In this document: piece after piece, positions 9,198 through 17,857 of the stretch | Layout: every line of letters begins with the position of its first letter | Numbering within the stretch: the first letter of the stretch is position 1 | From: Aquisediminimonas profunda | GTDB lineage: Bacteria; Pseudomonadota; Alphaproteobacteria; Sphingomonadales; Sphingomonadaceae | Direction: 5' to 3' | Assembly: GCF_019443285.1 (NCBI RefSeq) | Contig: NZ_CP080327.1 | Location: forward strand, 2,600,001-2,664,000 | Length of the DNA: 64,000 bases | Position numbers and translations under genes: made by a program | Notes under the pieces: model-generated | The model's input: the letters and a program-made list of their open reading frames with translations, nothing else | Told to the model about the DNA's origin: nothing | Databases searched by the model: none

Positions 9198-10423
9198 CGC
9201 CGCCTGAGACTGATTGTTCGCGTCACGGTGAAATCGACCGTCGACACCACGAAATAGGCCAATAGCCACCGCAGTCTTGCCAACCAGGTTGATTGCGCCT
9301 GATGCTCTGCACGACTGATCTCGTCGCAGTAGGGCACATGAGCATCGACAAGTCCGGTTACACGCTTTGCGAATGCGCCATCCTCAATTCGGAGCATGAT
9401 TTCGCCATTAATATAGAGACTGCGCATGTCAAAATTGGCTGAGCCAATGTATACAGCGTTGTCCGCTACGATCAGCTTCACATGAAGCATTTGTGGTTGG
9501 TACTCATATATACGGACGCGATTGCGCAGCATTCTGCGGTAACAATGCCGAGCTGCTGAAACTGTCGCAAAATTATCACTTCTTGCTGCAGATATAAGAC
9601 GCATTTTCCCGCCCCGCCGTTCGATGTTGGCAAGACGACGCAGCATACCCCAGTTTGGCGCAAAATAAGCTTGTATCATGTCCAGCCGCTTGGCCGTTGC
9701 TATATCCTGTCGAAGACTGCGGGTAAGCGGACTCAGTCGACTGAACGGACCATTGAATAGCCATCGAAGCGCACCGTCCTTGTCGCTTCGCCGAGACATT
9801 ATATGGAGCAACATGCGAAGTGTGGGCCGGTCCGATGCCGTCCAGCGTCTTAACCCATCAAAATAGCGCGCAAGTCTTGCAGCAGCGGGGCCGTCAATTC
9901 TGAGTAGGAGGTCGTGCCATCCAGAGCCTTCTGGATTATCAATAAAATATGGGTCCAGCACGTTGCTGCCCCCCACGAGAGCCCGAGCTTCGTCTGCAAC
10001 AACGATTTTCTGATGGTTGCGCAAGAGATAGCGTCGGCCCCAGCGAGGATTGAAACGCGCAAAATAAACGCCTGCATCAACCAATGGTTTGAAGACATCA
10101 TCAGGCCAGGTAGCGCTGCCGAACCCGTCGACCATCAGCCAGATTTTGACACCGCGCTCGCGCGCTGCAATCAGGGCCGCACGAACCTGGACTGCAGTCC
10201 AGTCATTGCCAAAGATATAAAAAAATAGTCGCAACGTCGATTGGGCTTCGCCGATCGTCTCAAGAAGAAGATCCAATCGATCCTGCCCGGAGATCGCAAG
10301 CCGAAGCTGGTGCCCGTCCACTTCCGCGTCAATCTGTTTGAATTGCGGAATGTTACCCATAGCCGCTTTTTGCGCGCGTCGGTGCCCCGATGGCAAGGGC
10401 ATGCTGCTTTTCTTTGACTTCAT
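9194..10423 (-). CDS. cls: Cardiolipin synthase-like phospholipase D family protein
   Basis: A 409-residue phospholipase D superfamily protein with both HKD motifs: [19 protein letters not shown] in the first half and [19 protein letters not shown] in the second. It lacks the two N-terminal membrane helices of classical ClsA and so is closest to ClsB-type enzymes; a hydrophobic stretch near the C-terminus ([15 protein letters not shown]) could touch the membrane. ClsB-type enzymes join phosphatidylglycerol with another phospholipid. The start at 10423 gives a basic N-terminus; M22 at 10360 is a possible alternative. Confidence 0.85.
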   Translation of the reverse strand: MKSKKSSMPLPSGHRRAQKAAMGNIPQFKQIDAEVDGHQLRLAISGQDRLDLLLETIGEAQSTLRLFFYIFGNDWTAVQVRAALIAARERGVKIWLMVDGFGSATWPDDVFKPLVDAGVYFARFNPRWGRRYLLRNHQKIVVADEARALVGGSNVLDPYFIDNPEGSGWHDLLLRIDGPAAARLARYFDGLRRWTASDRPTLRMLLHIMSRRSDKDGALRWLFNGPFSRLSPLTRSLRQDIATAKRLDMIQAYFAPNWGMLRRLANIERRGGKMRLISAARSDNFATVSAARHCYRRMLRNRVRIYEYQPQMLHVKLIVADNAVYIGSANFDMRSLYINGEIMLRIEDGAFAKRVTGLVDAHVPYCDEISRAEHQAQSTWLARLRWLLAYFVVSTVDFTVTRTISLRRR

Positions 10424-10485
10424 CTGCGCCCCGAACTAGGGAGAGGGCATATTCCACACATCCAATTTATGAAGGGTGCTGCCCA

Positions 10486-10830
10486 ATGGCACGCGTGACT
10501 GTTGAAGATTGCGTTGACAAGGTTCCAAACCGTTTTGACCTGGTGCTTGTTGCCGCACAGCGCGCCCGCCAGATTTCGGGCGGTGCTGAGCTTACGATCG
10601 ATCGCGACCGGGACAAGAATCCTGTTGTTGCATTGCGTGAAATAGCAGAAGAAACCGTGGTTCCTGACGAACTTCAGGATGCAATCGTCACAAATCTGCA
10701 GCGCGTGCGCATTGATGATGACGATGTCATCGATGAGATGGGTTCATTGAGCCAGTCCGCTGAAGCTTTGAGGCTGACTGCAGCTGCTCCGCCGCGCAAC
10801 CAGAATCTTGGTGGCGATTCGGACGGTTGA
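10486..10830 (+). CDS. rpoZ: RNA polymerase omega subunit
   Basis: Omega helps fold and hold the beta-prime subunit and can carry a ppGpp site. From ATG 10486 the protein is 114 residues and starts with [20 protein letters not shown], followed by the omega core [13 protein letters not shown] and [15 protein letters not shown]. The acidic, Ala/Pro-rich C-terminal tail (after about residue 80) is usual for alphaproteobacteria. Upstream in-frame codons back to 10390 lie inside the divergent cls start region and are not used. It ends two bases before the stop of the convergent HxlR gene. Confidence 0.96.
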   Translation: MARVTVEDCVDKVPNRFDLVLVAAQRARQISGGAELTIDRDRDKNPVVALREIAEETVVPDELQDAIVTNLQRVRIDDDDVIDEMGSLSQSAEALRLTAAAPPRNQNLGGDSDG

Positions 10831-10832
10831 GG

Positions 10833-11360
10833 TCAGGCGACCGCGCGCAAGCGCGACGATCCGATTTCCTTGATGTCTTCCGCGTGCATCCAGCGCAGGT
10901 CGTGCAGCCCAAGTTCGCGCCCGTCGTGCGCGTGAATGGCAATCTTGGCGATGGGCTGACTATCCCGTTCGTCCACCAGCACGGGGTTTGAAATACACCC
11001 GGTTTCCCAACGTTCCCCCCACTGGCGAAGCGCGAGCATCGTTGGAAGCAGTTCCGCGCCCTTTTCGGTGAGGCGATATTCGATTTTTCGACGGTCATCA
11101 GGCAACGGCGTCCGCGCCAAGATGCCATGCTGGACAAGTTTACCCAAGCGATTCGCCAGGATGTTGCGCGCAATGCCCAAGGTCGATTGAAATTCCTCAA
11201 AATGATGAAGGCCGTTGAACGCACCGCGCAAAATAAGGAATGACCAGCGTTCGCCTATCGCCTCAAGCGCGGCGGGAAGGCCGCATTCCGCCAACTCCGC
11301 AAGGTTTTCCTTCAACATTCCCATATCACTCTCCAGCCAGGTCCCCCGGTCTTTCGACAT
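10833..11360 (-). CDS. HxlR-family winged-helix regulator
   Basis: A 175-residue HxlR/MarR-like regulator: CGLPAALEAIGERWSFLILRGAF begins the DNA-binding core, then FQSTLGIARNILANRLGKLV as recognition region and a wing with DDRRKIEYRLTEKG. The C-terminal 60 residues are a less typical extension. It is divergent from the small secreted protein at 11476, with about 115 bases between, so that gene is the obvious candidate target. HxlR proteins often sense electrophiles or aldehydes, but no sensing Cys pattern can be assigned with confidence here beyond Cys26 near the N-terminus. Confidence 0.9.
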   Translation of the reverse strand: MSKDRGTWLESDMGMLKENLAELAECGLPAALEAIGERWSFLILRGAFNGLHHFEEFQSTLGIARNILANRLGKLVQHGILARTPLPDDRRKIEYRLTEKGAELLPTMLALRQWGERWETGCISNPVLVDERDSQPIAKIAIHAHDGRELGLHDLRWMHAEDIKEIGSSRLRAVA

Positions 11361-11475
11361 TCATAACGCAAAAACCTACCAAAACCAACCTTTCGAAAAA
11401 TATAAGTTTTAGGTTGCAACTTGCTACCTAATGCATTAAGTGGTGATTCGCAACTGATTAGAAAGGACCTCCCCC

Positions 11476-11799
11476 ATGAACCGTATTGTTGCTTTTGCCG
11501 CCGCATTCACAACATCCGCCTTGCTGTTTCTGGCAACCACCACACCGGCGCTTGCTCAGGGCAGTGCCGGTTATACGCTCGTTCCTGTTGCCGCTCCCGC
11601 TTCCGGCCAAGCGCTCGTTTCAAGCGATGTCATTTGGAAGCGTGCGGGCGAAGGTTATGTTGCGCCCAAGGCTAACAGCCGCGCTGCCATTGTTTGCGCT
11701 CAGGCGGCAAAGAAGATTGGAAAAGTCGCAAGTTTCACCGCAGACGGCCAGTCATTCGATGAAGCTGCGCTCGCCAAGTGCAACGAAAAGGCAAAATAA
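11476..11799 (+). CDS. Small secreted protein of unknown function
   Basis: 107 residues with a clean Sec signal peptide (MNRIVAFAAAFTTSALLFLA then TTTPALAQ, predicted cleavage after ALA). The mature part of about 80 residues has VSSDVIWKRAGEGYVAPKAN, two cysteines (in IVCAQAAKK and AKCNEKAK) that could form a disulfide, and a lysine-rich end. I do not recognise a named family. It has a good SD (AAAGGA) and is followed by a strong terminator, so it is a monocistronic, probably abundant periplasmic protein controlled by the divergent HxlR gene (inference). Confidence 0.8.
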   Translation: MNRIVAFAAAFTTSALLFLATTTPALAQGSAGYTLVPVAAPASGQALVSSDVIWKRAGEGYVAPKANSRAAIVCAQAAKKIGKVASFTADGQSFDEAALAKCNEKAK

Positions 11800-11830
11800 T
11801 CTCCCATACTGACCCTCCCACCCCGAACTT

Positions 11831-11871
11831 TGCCCTTCCTCCCCATCCCATCGGGGGAAGGGCATTTTTTT
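11831..11871 (+). terminator. Rho-independent terminator after the small secreted protein
   Basis: TGCCCTTCCTCCCC at 11831-11844 pairs with GGGGGAAGGGCA at 11853-11864 with a one-base bulge, followed by TTTTTTT from 11865. It ends the 11476-11799 transcript and isolates it from the downstream hydrolase. Confidence 0.8.
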
Positions 11872-11966
11872 GTCGTCTCGATCAAAAACTCCTGTCAAAA
11901 CCGAGCTTGCGGGGAACTCGCTCCTTCGGCAAAGCAATCGCTTCGTAATCGAGACATTTTTTGCGC

Positions 11967-12836
11967 ATGACACTTCACGGCCCCACTTCGAACAGCTTCA
12001 TTTCCCAGAGACTGAGACTGCACTATGTAGATTGGGGCAACAGCGAGGCTCCGCCCTTGTTGCTCGTGCATGGCGGCAGGGATCATTGCAGAAGCTGGGA
12101 TTGGGCCGCAGAGCAACTGCGGGAAGACTGGCATGTCATCGCGCCGGATTTGCGCGGCCATGGTGACAGTCAATGGTCGCCGGACGGTAACTATGAAATG
12201 TCGTCGTTCGTCTACGATCTCGCGCAACTTATCCATCAACTGAACCTCGCTCCAGTAACGATTGTCGCCCATTCAATGGGCGGGAACATCGCTCTGCGTT
12301 ATACGGGCCTCTATCCGGAAAATGTGCGCAGGCTTGTCGCGATCGAAGGCCTTGGTCACTCCCCTGCAGTGCAGGCAGAACGGGATGCAATTGGGATACA
12401 AAAGCGATTTCGGCAGTGGATTGAAGACAAGCGAAACGCTTCCGGGCGACTTCCGCGTCGTTATCAAACGCTCGATGCAGCGCTTGATCGGATGAAGGCT
12501 GAAAATACTTACCTGACCGATGAGCAGGCGCGGCACCTTACGATTCACGGGGCCAGTCGGAATGAGGACGGCACCTGGAGCTGGAAGTTCGACAATTATC
12601 TCAACATCTGGGCCGCCTTCGACATGCCCCGGGAAGATCTGCACGCCATCTGGAATTCAATCGCTTGCCCTGTTCTTATGCTCTACGGGGCAAACAGTTG
12701 GGCCTCCAACCCTGAAAAGGATGGCCGCATTTCACACTTCAAGAGTGCGCGCGTGGTTGAATATGAAAATGCCGGACATTGGCTCCATCACGATCAGTTC
12801 GATCGCTTTATCTCAGATTTGCGAGCGTTCCTTTAG
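11967..12836 (+). CDS. Alpha/beta-fold hydrolase
   Basis: A 289-residue soluble alpha/beta hydrolase. Oxyanion segment LLVHGGRDHCRSWDWAAEQL, nucleophile elbow VAHSMGG (Ser about residue 100), and the catalytic His in ENAGHWLHHDQFD near the end are in place; the acid is probably in LYGANSWASNPEKD. The length and cap suggest an esterase, epoxide-hydrolase-like or lactone-hydrolase-like enzyme; substrate unknown. ATG 11967 is preferred over a TTG two codons upstream. It is convergent with the tyrosine phosphatase gene, 18 bases apart. Confidence 0.87.
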   Translation: MTLHGPTSNSFISQRLRLHYVDWGNSEAPPLLLVHGGRDHCRSWDWAAEQLREDWHVIAPDLRGHGDSQWSPDGNYEMSSFVYDLAQLIHQLNLAPVTIVAHSMGGNIALRYTGLYPENVRRLVAIEGLGHSPAVQAERDAIGIQKRFRQWIEDKRNASGRLPRRYQTLDAALDRMKAENTYLTDEQARHLTIHGASRNEDGTWSWKFDNYLNIWAAFDMPREDLHAIWNSIACPVLMLYGANSWASNPEKDGRISHFKSARVVEYENAGHWLHHDQFDRFISDLRAFL

Positions 12837-12854
12837 CTCAACCATCGAATTCCA

Positions 12855-13667
12855 TCACGCTAAAAGCTGGCTCGCGATGGCTTCAAGCTTGTCATCCGTC
12901 ACGGCGAGGACATCACGAGCGTAGGCCTCAATACTTCCATGCTCGCGTTCGATAGTGGCAAATGCCGTGTCGAGATATTCCGGATGAACGGACATCAGAG
13001 TACGCACTGCATCGTCGCCCATGGCATGCCCGAAATTCGCGCGCACAGTCTCTGCGCCCGCAGCTATCCGGCGCTCCAAGTTTCCAGCCTTATTTGTGAG
13101 CAGATAGTCTGCCATGGCATCATCTTGATGAACACCTAGCAATCGATGAAGCAAACCGGCAGCCAGCCCAGTGCGATCTTTGCCGGCGAGGCAGTGCAGA
13201 AGCGTAGCTGACTTGCTAACCGCCAATGCACTAAAATAGAGCTGGAAGACTTCAATCAACCTCGGACGGAACGGCATGGAAGCATAAAGCCGCACCATCG
13301 CAGCATGGGCTTCTGAGGCATTCGTGACATCCCGTGCCGCTTCAACGTGCGGAGCATGCGCTGCGCCTGCAGTCTCTCCTTCCGCAAAAAGGACTTGGGC
13401 CGCAAAGTTCAAGGGCCGCACGCAAGGAAACTGAACCCTTTCGCTGTTTCCGCGCAGATCGATAATTGTCGCGATATTCAGCTGACTGATTATCTCAAGA
13501 TCTTCCGGGGTCGCATCGACATGCTGGCCTGAACGGAAAAGCCGTCCAACTTTCAGCTTTGCGCCGTCTCTGGTAATATAGCCTCCGTAATCCCTGAAAT
13601 TATGGACCCCCTCCAGGGTCAAGACTCGATCGCGCACTTGCCTTTTTGCTCCACTTGCTGTTCGCAA
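12855..13667 (-). CDS. Tyrosine/dual-specificity protein phosphatase (PtpB-like)
   Basis: A 270-residue phosphatase of the Y_phosphatase3/SIW14 type. The N-terminal VHNFRDYGGY segment and the P-loop LLHCLAGKDRTG (nucleophilic Cys159, Arg165) identify it. The extended lysine-containing P-loop matches atypical PtpB-like enzymes that accept phosphotyrosine or phosphoinositides. No ATG is available upstream of the conserved N-terminus: the listed start is TTG at 13667, and a GTG at 13637 is the alternative. No signal peptide. It is divergent from the CoA-transferase at 13730, and no functional tie is evident. Confidence 0.85.
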   Translation of the reverse strand: MRTASGAKRQVRDRVLTLEGVHNFRDYGGYITRDGAKLKVGRLFRSGQHVDATPEDLEIISQLNIATIIDLRGNSERVQFPCVRPLNFAAQVLFAEGETAGAAHAPHVEAARDVTNASEAHAAMVRLYASMPFRPRLIEVFQLYFSALAVSKSATLLHCLAGKDRTGLAAGLLHRLLGVHQDDAMADYLLTNKAGNLERRIAAGAETVRANFGHAMGDDAVRTLMSVHPEYLDTAFATIEREHGSIEAYARDVLAVTDDKLEAIASQLLA

Positions 13668-13729
13668 ACTCCCTGATGTGCGAAACTCTTTGGCGTCAAC
13701 TGAATTAGTGAAAAGGGGACCCTTGTTCG

Positions 13730-14926
13730 ATGTATCCGTTGCTTTCAGGTTTACGTGTCATCGAGGCATCGTCATTCGTGGCGTCTCCGACTGCTGGTCT
13801 CTATCTCGCTCAAATGGGCGCTGAAGTCATCCGCATCGACCAGATTGGTGGCGGCCCCGATTTCAAGCGCTGGCCCAAGGCAGAAAATGGATCAAGCCTG
13901 TATTGGGAAAACCTGAACCGTGCCAAAAAGTCGGTTGCGTTAAATTTGGGAGCACCAGAGGGACGTGAATTGCTACAGTCTATTGTTGCAGCAACCGGCC
14001 AATTTGTGACAAATTTCCCCGTTGATGGCTTCCTTGCTCATGACGCGCTGTCTGCCAAACGGCCCGACCTCATTACGGTGCGGGTTATGGGTATGGCAGA
14101 TGGTGGCCCGGCTTTGGACTACACAGTCAATTCAGCAGTCGGCTTTCCCTACCTGACGGGACCGGGCCCCGAGCCCGTCAATCATGTCTTGCCTGCGTGG
14201 GATTTGCTTACGGGCGCCTATGCAGCCTTTGCAATGCTGGCCGCGCTCCGCCACCGAGATGCGACTGGATCCGGCCAGGAAGTGCGCATTCCACTATCTG
14301 ACGTAGCAATTGGTACCGTAGCCAATCTGGGCATGCTTGCGGAAATATTCAGTACCGGCGCCAATCGCGAACGCCTTGGCAATACGGTCTACGGAGCGTT
14401 CGGGCGTGACTTTGTGACAGCAGACAATGTTCGTCTCATGATCATGGCGATAACGCCTCGACAATGGACCGGGCTTGTCAAAGTACTAGGTATCTCAGGC
14501 GAAGTCGCTGTGATCGAATCTTCTCATGGAGTTTCATTTGCCAAGGACGAAGGGGTGCGGTTCCAGCACCGGGACGCTCTTTTTCCGCTGGTGGAATCGA
14601 AAGTTTCGGGCTGGATCTATGAAGATCTGAAGTCCGCGTTCGACGCCAATGGATGCTGTTATGGGCCGTATCAATCCATGAAGCAGGCTGTTCATGACCC
14701 CGTTTTGGTCGGCAATAACCCGATATTTGGTTCGGCTGAAAATCCGAGTGGCCTTGACTATCCAGCCGCCGGCACAATCGCATCCATCCCCCAGCTTCAG
14801 CGCCAATCCGCCCGGAGCGCGCCACTGCTTGGGCAGCACAGCGACGAAGTTCTGGCGGAGACCCTCGGACTTTCAAGCGGCGCTATTGGCGCACTTCACG
14901 ACAAGGGAATCATTGCACGGGCATGA
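13730..14926 (+). CDS. Class III CoA-transferase (CaiB/BaiF family)
   Basis: A 398-residue family III CoA-transferase, which moves CoA from an acyl-CoA donor onto a carboxylic acid through a mixed anhydride on an aspartate. The N-terminal GLRVIEASSFVASPTAGLYL and AQMGAEVIRID are diagnostic; the catalytic Asp is probably in PAWDLLTGAYAAF near residue 163. It leads a three-gene operon: its stop overlaps the acyl-CoA dehydrogenase start (ATGA). The context suggests it activates an organic acid for oxidation and hydration. The specific acid is not deducible. Confidence 0.92.
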   Translation: MYPLLSGLRVIEASSFVASPTAGLYLAQMGAEVIRIDQIGGGPDFKRWPKAENGSSLYWENLNRAKKSVALNLGAPEGRELLQSIVAATGQFVTNFPVDGFLAHDALSAKRPDLITVRVMGMADGGPALDYTVNSAVGFPYLTGPGPEPVNHVLPAWDLLTGAYAAFAMLAALRHRDATGSGQEVRIPLSDVAIGTVANLGMLAEIFSTGANRERLGNTVYGAFGRDFVTADNVRLMIMAITPRQWTGLVKVLGISGEVAVIESSHGVSFAKDEGVRFQHRDALFPLVESKVSGWIYEDLKSAFDANGCCYGPYQSMKQAVHDPVLVGNNPIFGSAENPSGLDYPAAGTIASIPQLQRQSARSAPLLGQHSDEVLAETLGLSSGAIGALHDKGIIARA

Positions 14927-16074
14927 CTCACGATTACACCCAGATCCGAGAGGAAGTCGCCAAACTCTGCCAGCAGTTCCCTGGAGACTATTGGCGCGCC
15001 AAGGACAAACTGCGCGCTTATCCTACTGAATTCGTCGATGCGCTTGGAAATGCGGGCTATCTCGCAGCTCTGATCCCCGAAAATTACGGAGGCGCAGGAT
15101 TGCCGATTTCCGCCGCTGCAGCCATTCTTGAGGAAGTCCAGAAGCAAGGTTGTAACGGCGGCGCGTGCCACGCCCAGATGTATATCATGGGGACCTTGCT
15201 CCGCCATGGATCCGAAGCCCAGAAGGAAATTTATCTCCCCAAGATCGCAAGCGGAGAATTGCGACTGCAAGCCTTTGGCGTGACGGAGCCGACCAGCGGT
15301 ACAGACACGCTATCCCTCAAAACCACAGCAAAGCCGAATGGCGATCACTATATCGTCAATGGTCAGAAGATCTGGACGAGCCGGGCAGAACATTCCGACC
15401 TGATGCTTCTCCTCGCGCGCACAACGCCACGTGAACACGTCTCGAAACGGACAGATGGGCTGTCGGTCTTCCTGGTCGACATGAAGGCTGCGGTTGGAAA
15501 CGGGCTGACCATTCGCCCTATCGAAACGATGATGAACCATTCAACGACCGAAGTTTTTTTCGACCAGTTGGCAGTGCCTGCTGCCAACCTGATCGGCGAA
15601 GAAGGCCAAGGCTTCAAATATATATTGTCCGGGATGAATGCGGAACGCCTGCTGATTGCTGCAGAATGTATCGGCGACGCAAAATGGTTCATCGAAAAGG
15701 CCTCGGCCTATGCAAAAGAGCGTGTGCTTTTCAATCGCCCTATTGGTCAGAATCAGGGTGTCCAGTTCCCGATTGCTCGCGCCTATGCTCAAATGCGTGC
15801 GGCTGAATTGATGGTCAGCGAAGGACTTCGCAAATACGAGGCTGGGGAGCCTGTGGGTGAAGAAGCCAACATGGCCAAGATGCTTGCTGCCGAAGCAAGC
15901 TGGGCAGCGGGTGAAGCCTGTATCCAGACACACGGCGGTTTTGGCTTCGCAGCGGAATACGACATTGAGCGCAAGTTTCGGGAAACCAGGCTTTATCAGG
16001 TTGCGCCCATCTCAACGAACATGATCCTGTCTTTCATCGCAGAACATGTTCTTGGCCTGCCAAGGAGTTACTGA
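14923..16074 (+). CDS. Acyl-CoA dehydrogenase family protein
   Basis: A 383-residue FAD-dependent acyl-CoA dehydrogenase: LIPENYGGAGLP, then AFGVTEPTSGTD and VNGQKIWTSRA in the middle beta domain, and a C-terminal helical domain with QTHGGFGFAAEYDIERKFRE. The usual base motif YEG near the end is replaced by LYQVAPIST, so the Glu at the MCAD position is absent; IVD/LCAD-type enzymes carry the base on another helix, so activity is not excluded. Coupled to the CoA-transferase upstream (ATGA) and the hydratase downstream (TGATG). Confidence 0.92.
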   Translation: MTHDYTQIREEVAKLCQQFPGDYWRAKDKLRAYPTEFVDALGNAGYLAALIPENYGGAGLPISAAAAILEEVQKQGCNGGACHAQMYIMGTLLRHGSEAQKEIYLPKIASGELRLQAFGVTEPTSGTDTLSLKTTAKPNGDHYIVNGQKIWTSRAEHSDLMLLLARTTPREHVSKRTDGLSVFLVDMKAAVGNGLTIRPIETMMNHSTTEVFFDQLAVPAANLIGEEGQGFKYILSGMNAERLLIAAECIGDAKWFIEKASAYAKERVLFNRPIGQNQGVQFPIARAYAQMRAAELMVSEGLRKYEAGEPVGEEANMAKMLAAEASWAAGEACIQTHGGFGFAAEYDIERKFRETRLYQVAPISTNMILSFIAEHVLGLPRSY

Positions 16075-16892
16075 TGCAGGACTGGATCGGACGGGAAATG
16101 ACGCAAAATGATGTGTTGACGCCCGGCTTGCTGGCGCGCTTTCGGGCGACACTGGATAGCGCTGAAACGGGTGTGAAGGCAGAGCAAGGCATACACTGGT
16201 GCCTTTGCTTGCCTGAAGCGGCTACCGAGATGCTCGATAGCGATGGCCATCCGAAGCGGGGCGGGTTCCTTCCCCCGATTGCCTTGCCGCGCAGAATGTG
16301 GGCTTCAAGTGCAGTCGAGTTTCATGCGCCCATTCATGCTGGCGCGAATATCGAGCGGCACTCGACTATTGCCGCGATTGACGAAAAGCAGGGTGGAACC
16401 GGACCGCTCGTTTTCGTGACCATCGAGCATCGGACTCATGCGAATGGCATTTTGGCGGTCAGCGAACGTCAGACGATCGTTTATCGCGAAGCGACCAGCG
16501 CCGCGACAGCGCCCAGTGGCACAGGTTCGCCAGAGCTGGGAGCTTGGCAATGGCACCGCGCCTTGACGCCGTCGCGACCACTCTTGTTCCGCTATTCGGC
16601 GCTGACCTTTAACAGCCACCGCATACATTACGATCTTCCCTATGCCGTTGACGTGGAGGGCTACCGCGGGTTGGTCGTCCATGGTCCGCTCACGGCCACA
16701 TTGTTGCTGGATCTGGTCGGACGCGAAATTGGCCACAACCGACTGAAGCAATTTTCCTTTCGCGGTCAGTCGCCTGCCTTTGCAGGAGAGGTTCTGCATC
16801 TGGTCGCCACGCAGGAAGACAATGCGATCACACTCGCTGCCTTGGGCTCTGACGGTCGCGTAGTCATGTCGGCACAAGGGAAAGGGGCTTAG
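16074..16892 (+). CDS. FAS1-like / MaoC-type acyl-CoA hydratase (mesaconyl-CoA hydratase-like)
   Basis: 272 residues with an N-terminal FAS1-like dehydratase domain (GREMTQNDVLTPGLLARFRA; PIALPRRMWASSAVEFHAPI) and a C-terminal hot-dog half with YSALTFNSHRIHYDLPYA, which carries the Asn-His-x-x-His hydratase signature. Relatives include mesaconyl-CoA and itaconyl-CoA hydratases and HTD2. After the CoA-transferase and dehydrogenase, it would hydrate the resulting enoyl-CoA. It is convergent with the MBL-fold lactonase, 11 bases away. Family assignment is good; the exact substrate is unknown. Confidence 0.85.
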   Translation: MQDWIGREMTQNDVLTPGLLARFRATLDSAETGVKAEQGIHWCLCLPEAATEMLDSDGHPKRGGFLPPIALPRRMWASSAVEFHAPIHAGANIERHSTIAAIDEKQGGTGPLVFVTIEHRTHANGILAVSERQTIVYREATSAATAPSGTGSPELGAWQWHRALTPSRPLLFRYSALTFNSHRIHYDLPYAVDVEGYRGLVVHGPLTATLLLDLVGREIGHNRLKQFSFRGQSPAFAGEVLHLVATQEDNAITLAALGSDGRVVMSAQGKGA

Positions 16893-16903
16893 CGCAAGTC
16901 CAA

Positions 16904-17656
16904 TCAGGAAACAGGTGCGCCCTCGGTTACGGACTTCCACATCGTCGCGTCGTGCCCGAACATGATTCGTGTGCCCTTGGCTCTGAGCTGGGCCAATCGG
17001 TCGAGTGTTGCCAACCCTGCTTCCTTGTCGAACGTGAAACCCGGCAATACGCGTTCATTGAGGTTGCGTTCCGTGTAGCAACAATCCGCCGCAAGCAGGA
17101 TCTCGCCGCCGGCCAGCCGGACAATTGCGCTTTGATGGCCGGGCGTGTGACCGTAAGTCGGAACGATCATGACCGTTCCATCACCAAACAGATCAAGTTC
17201 GCCATCGATCGCCTTGATGCTGTGCCCCGTGTCAAAGTCGACCTTGTTGTAAACCCAAGGATCTTCGCATGCTTGTGCCGCAGCCCATTCCTTGGACTGG
17301 ACAATCACTGTCGCATTGGGGACGAACATCATGCCGCCGCAATGATCATTGTGGAGGTGGGACGCGATGATCCAGTTTATGCTGGACGGGTCGACATCAA
17401 TGGCACGAAGGCGTGCGGCTATGTCCATTCCTTCGAATAGTTCCAGCCCGAACTTGTCATGAGGCAGACGTGCTTCGATGGCCCGCCGATTGCGCTCACC
17501 CAGGCCTGTGTCAAAAAGTGCCCTGCCCTTGGGATGATCGATCAGATAAGCCGGCACAGGGGAGCGGACAAAGCTCTGGTCCTCCAGGCCTTCAATGAAG
17601 AAGCCCGCCTTGCATTGGAACCATCCGCAATTGAAAGCGTAAAGAGAGATGCTCAT
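16904..17656 (-). CDS. MBL-fold N-acyl-homoserine-lactonase-like hydrolase
   Basis: A 250-residue metallo-beta-lactamase-fold enzyme of the AttM/AiiB lactonase branch. Metal ligands: HLHNDH at residues 100-105, YGHTPGH (His around 170), AADCCYTERN with the bridging Asp, and MFGHDATMW with a final His. AttM/AiiB enzymes open homoserine lactones and gamma-butyrolactone-type rings. No signal peptide. Its ATG overlaps the stop of a small upstream gene (ATGA). Placed between a CoA-based acid pathway and an MFS transporter, it may open a lactone nutrient rather than quench signals; both readings stay open. Confidence 0.87.
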   Translation of the reverse strand: MSISLYAFNCGWFQCKAGFFIEGLEDQSFVRSPVPAYLIDHPKGRALFDTGLGERNRRAIEARLPHDKFGLELFEGMDIAARLRAIDVDPSSINWIIASHLHNDHCGGMMFVPNATVIVQSKEWAAAQACEDPWVYNKVDFDTGHSIKAIDGELDLFGDGTVMIVPTYGHTPGHQSAIVRLAGGEILLAADCCYTERNLNERVLPGFTFDKEAGLATLDRLAQLRAKGTRIMFGHDATMWKSVTEGAPVS

Positions 17657-17790
17657 GCAGCGGCCTCATAATCTGTCACGTCTGAATCGAGTGCCATGTG
17701 CGGCTCAGGCTGAACGCCCAAACTGTTGCGCAGCATCGCACGATCGGGTTCATCAATCAGCGGAGTGATACGTGGAGCCTTCAGCCGCAT
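17653..17790 (-). CDS. Small hypothetical protein coupled to the lactonase gene
   Basis: I read 45 residues from ATG 17790 (MRLKAPRITPLIDEPDRAML to the stop at 17653). The start follows AAGGGGATTGAGG, a plausible SD; an in-frame ATG at 17817 would add nine residues. The stop overlaps the lactonase start as ATGA, the standard coupling seen elsewhere in this window. No transmembrane segment or known motif; the C-terminal half is acidic. It fills the whole space between the lactonase and the divergent MFS gene. A chance frame is possible. Confidence 0.5.
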   Translation of the reverse strand: MRLKAPRITPLIDEPDRAMLRNSLGVQPEPHMALDSDVTDYEAAA

Positions 17791-17857
17791 CCTCAATCCC
17801 CTTAGTTTCAAATTCATCTTGCGAAGAGCTTTGCAACCTTAGTGTCGCCTGCCATGG

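Noticed and set aside
11486-11812. Alternative frame over the small secreted protein
   Set aside because: The 11476 frame has a clean signal peptide and SD; the alternative is a Pro/Arg-rich shadow.
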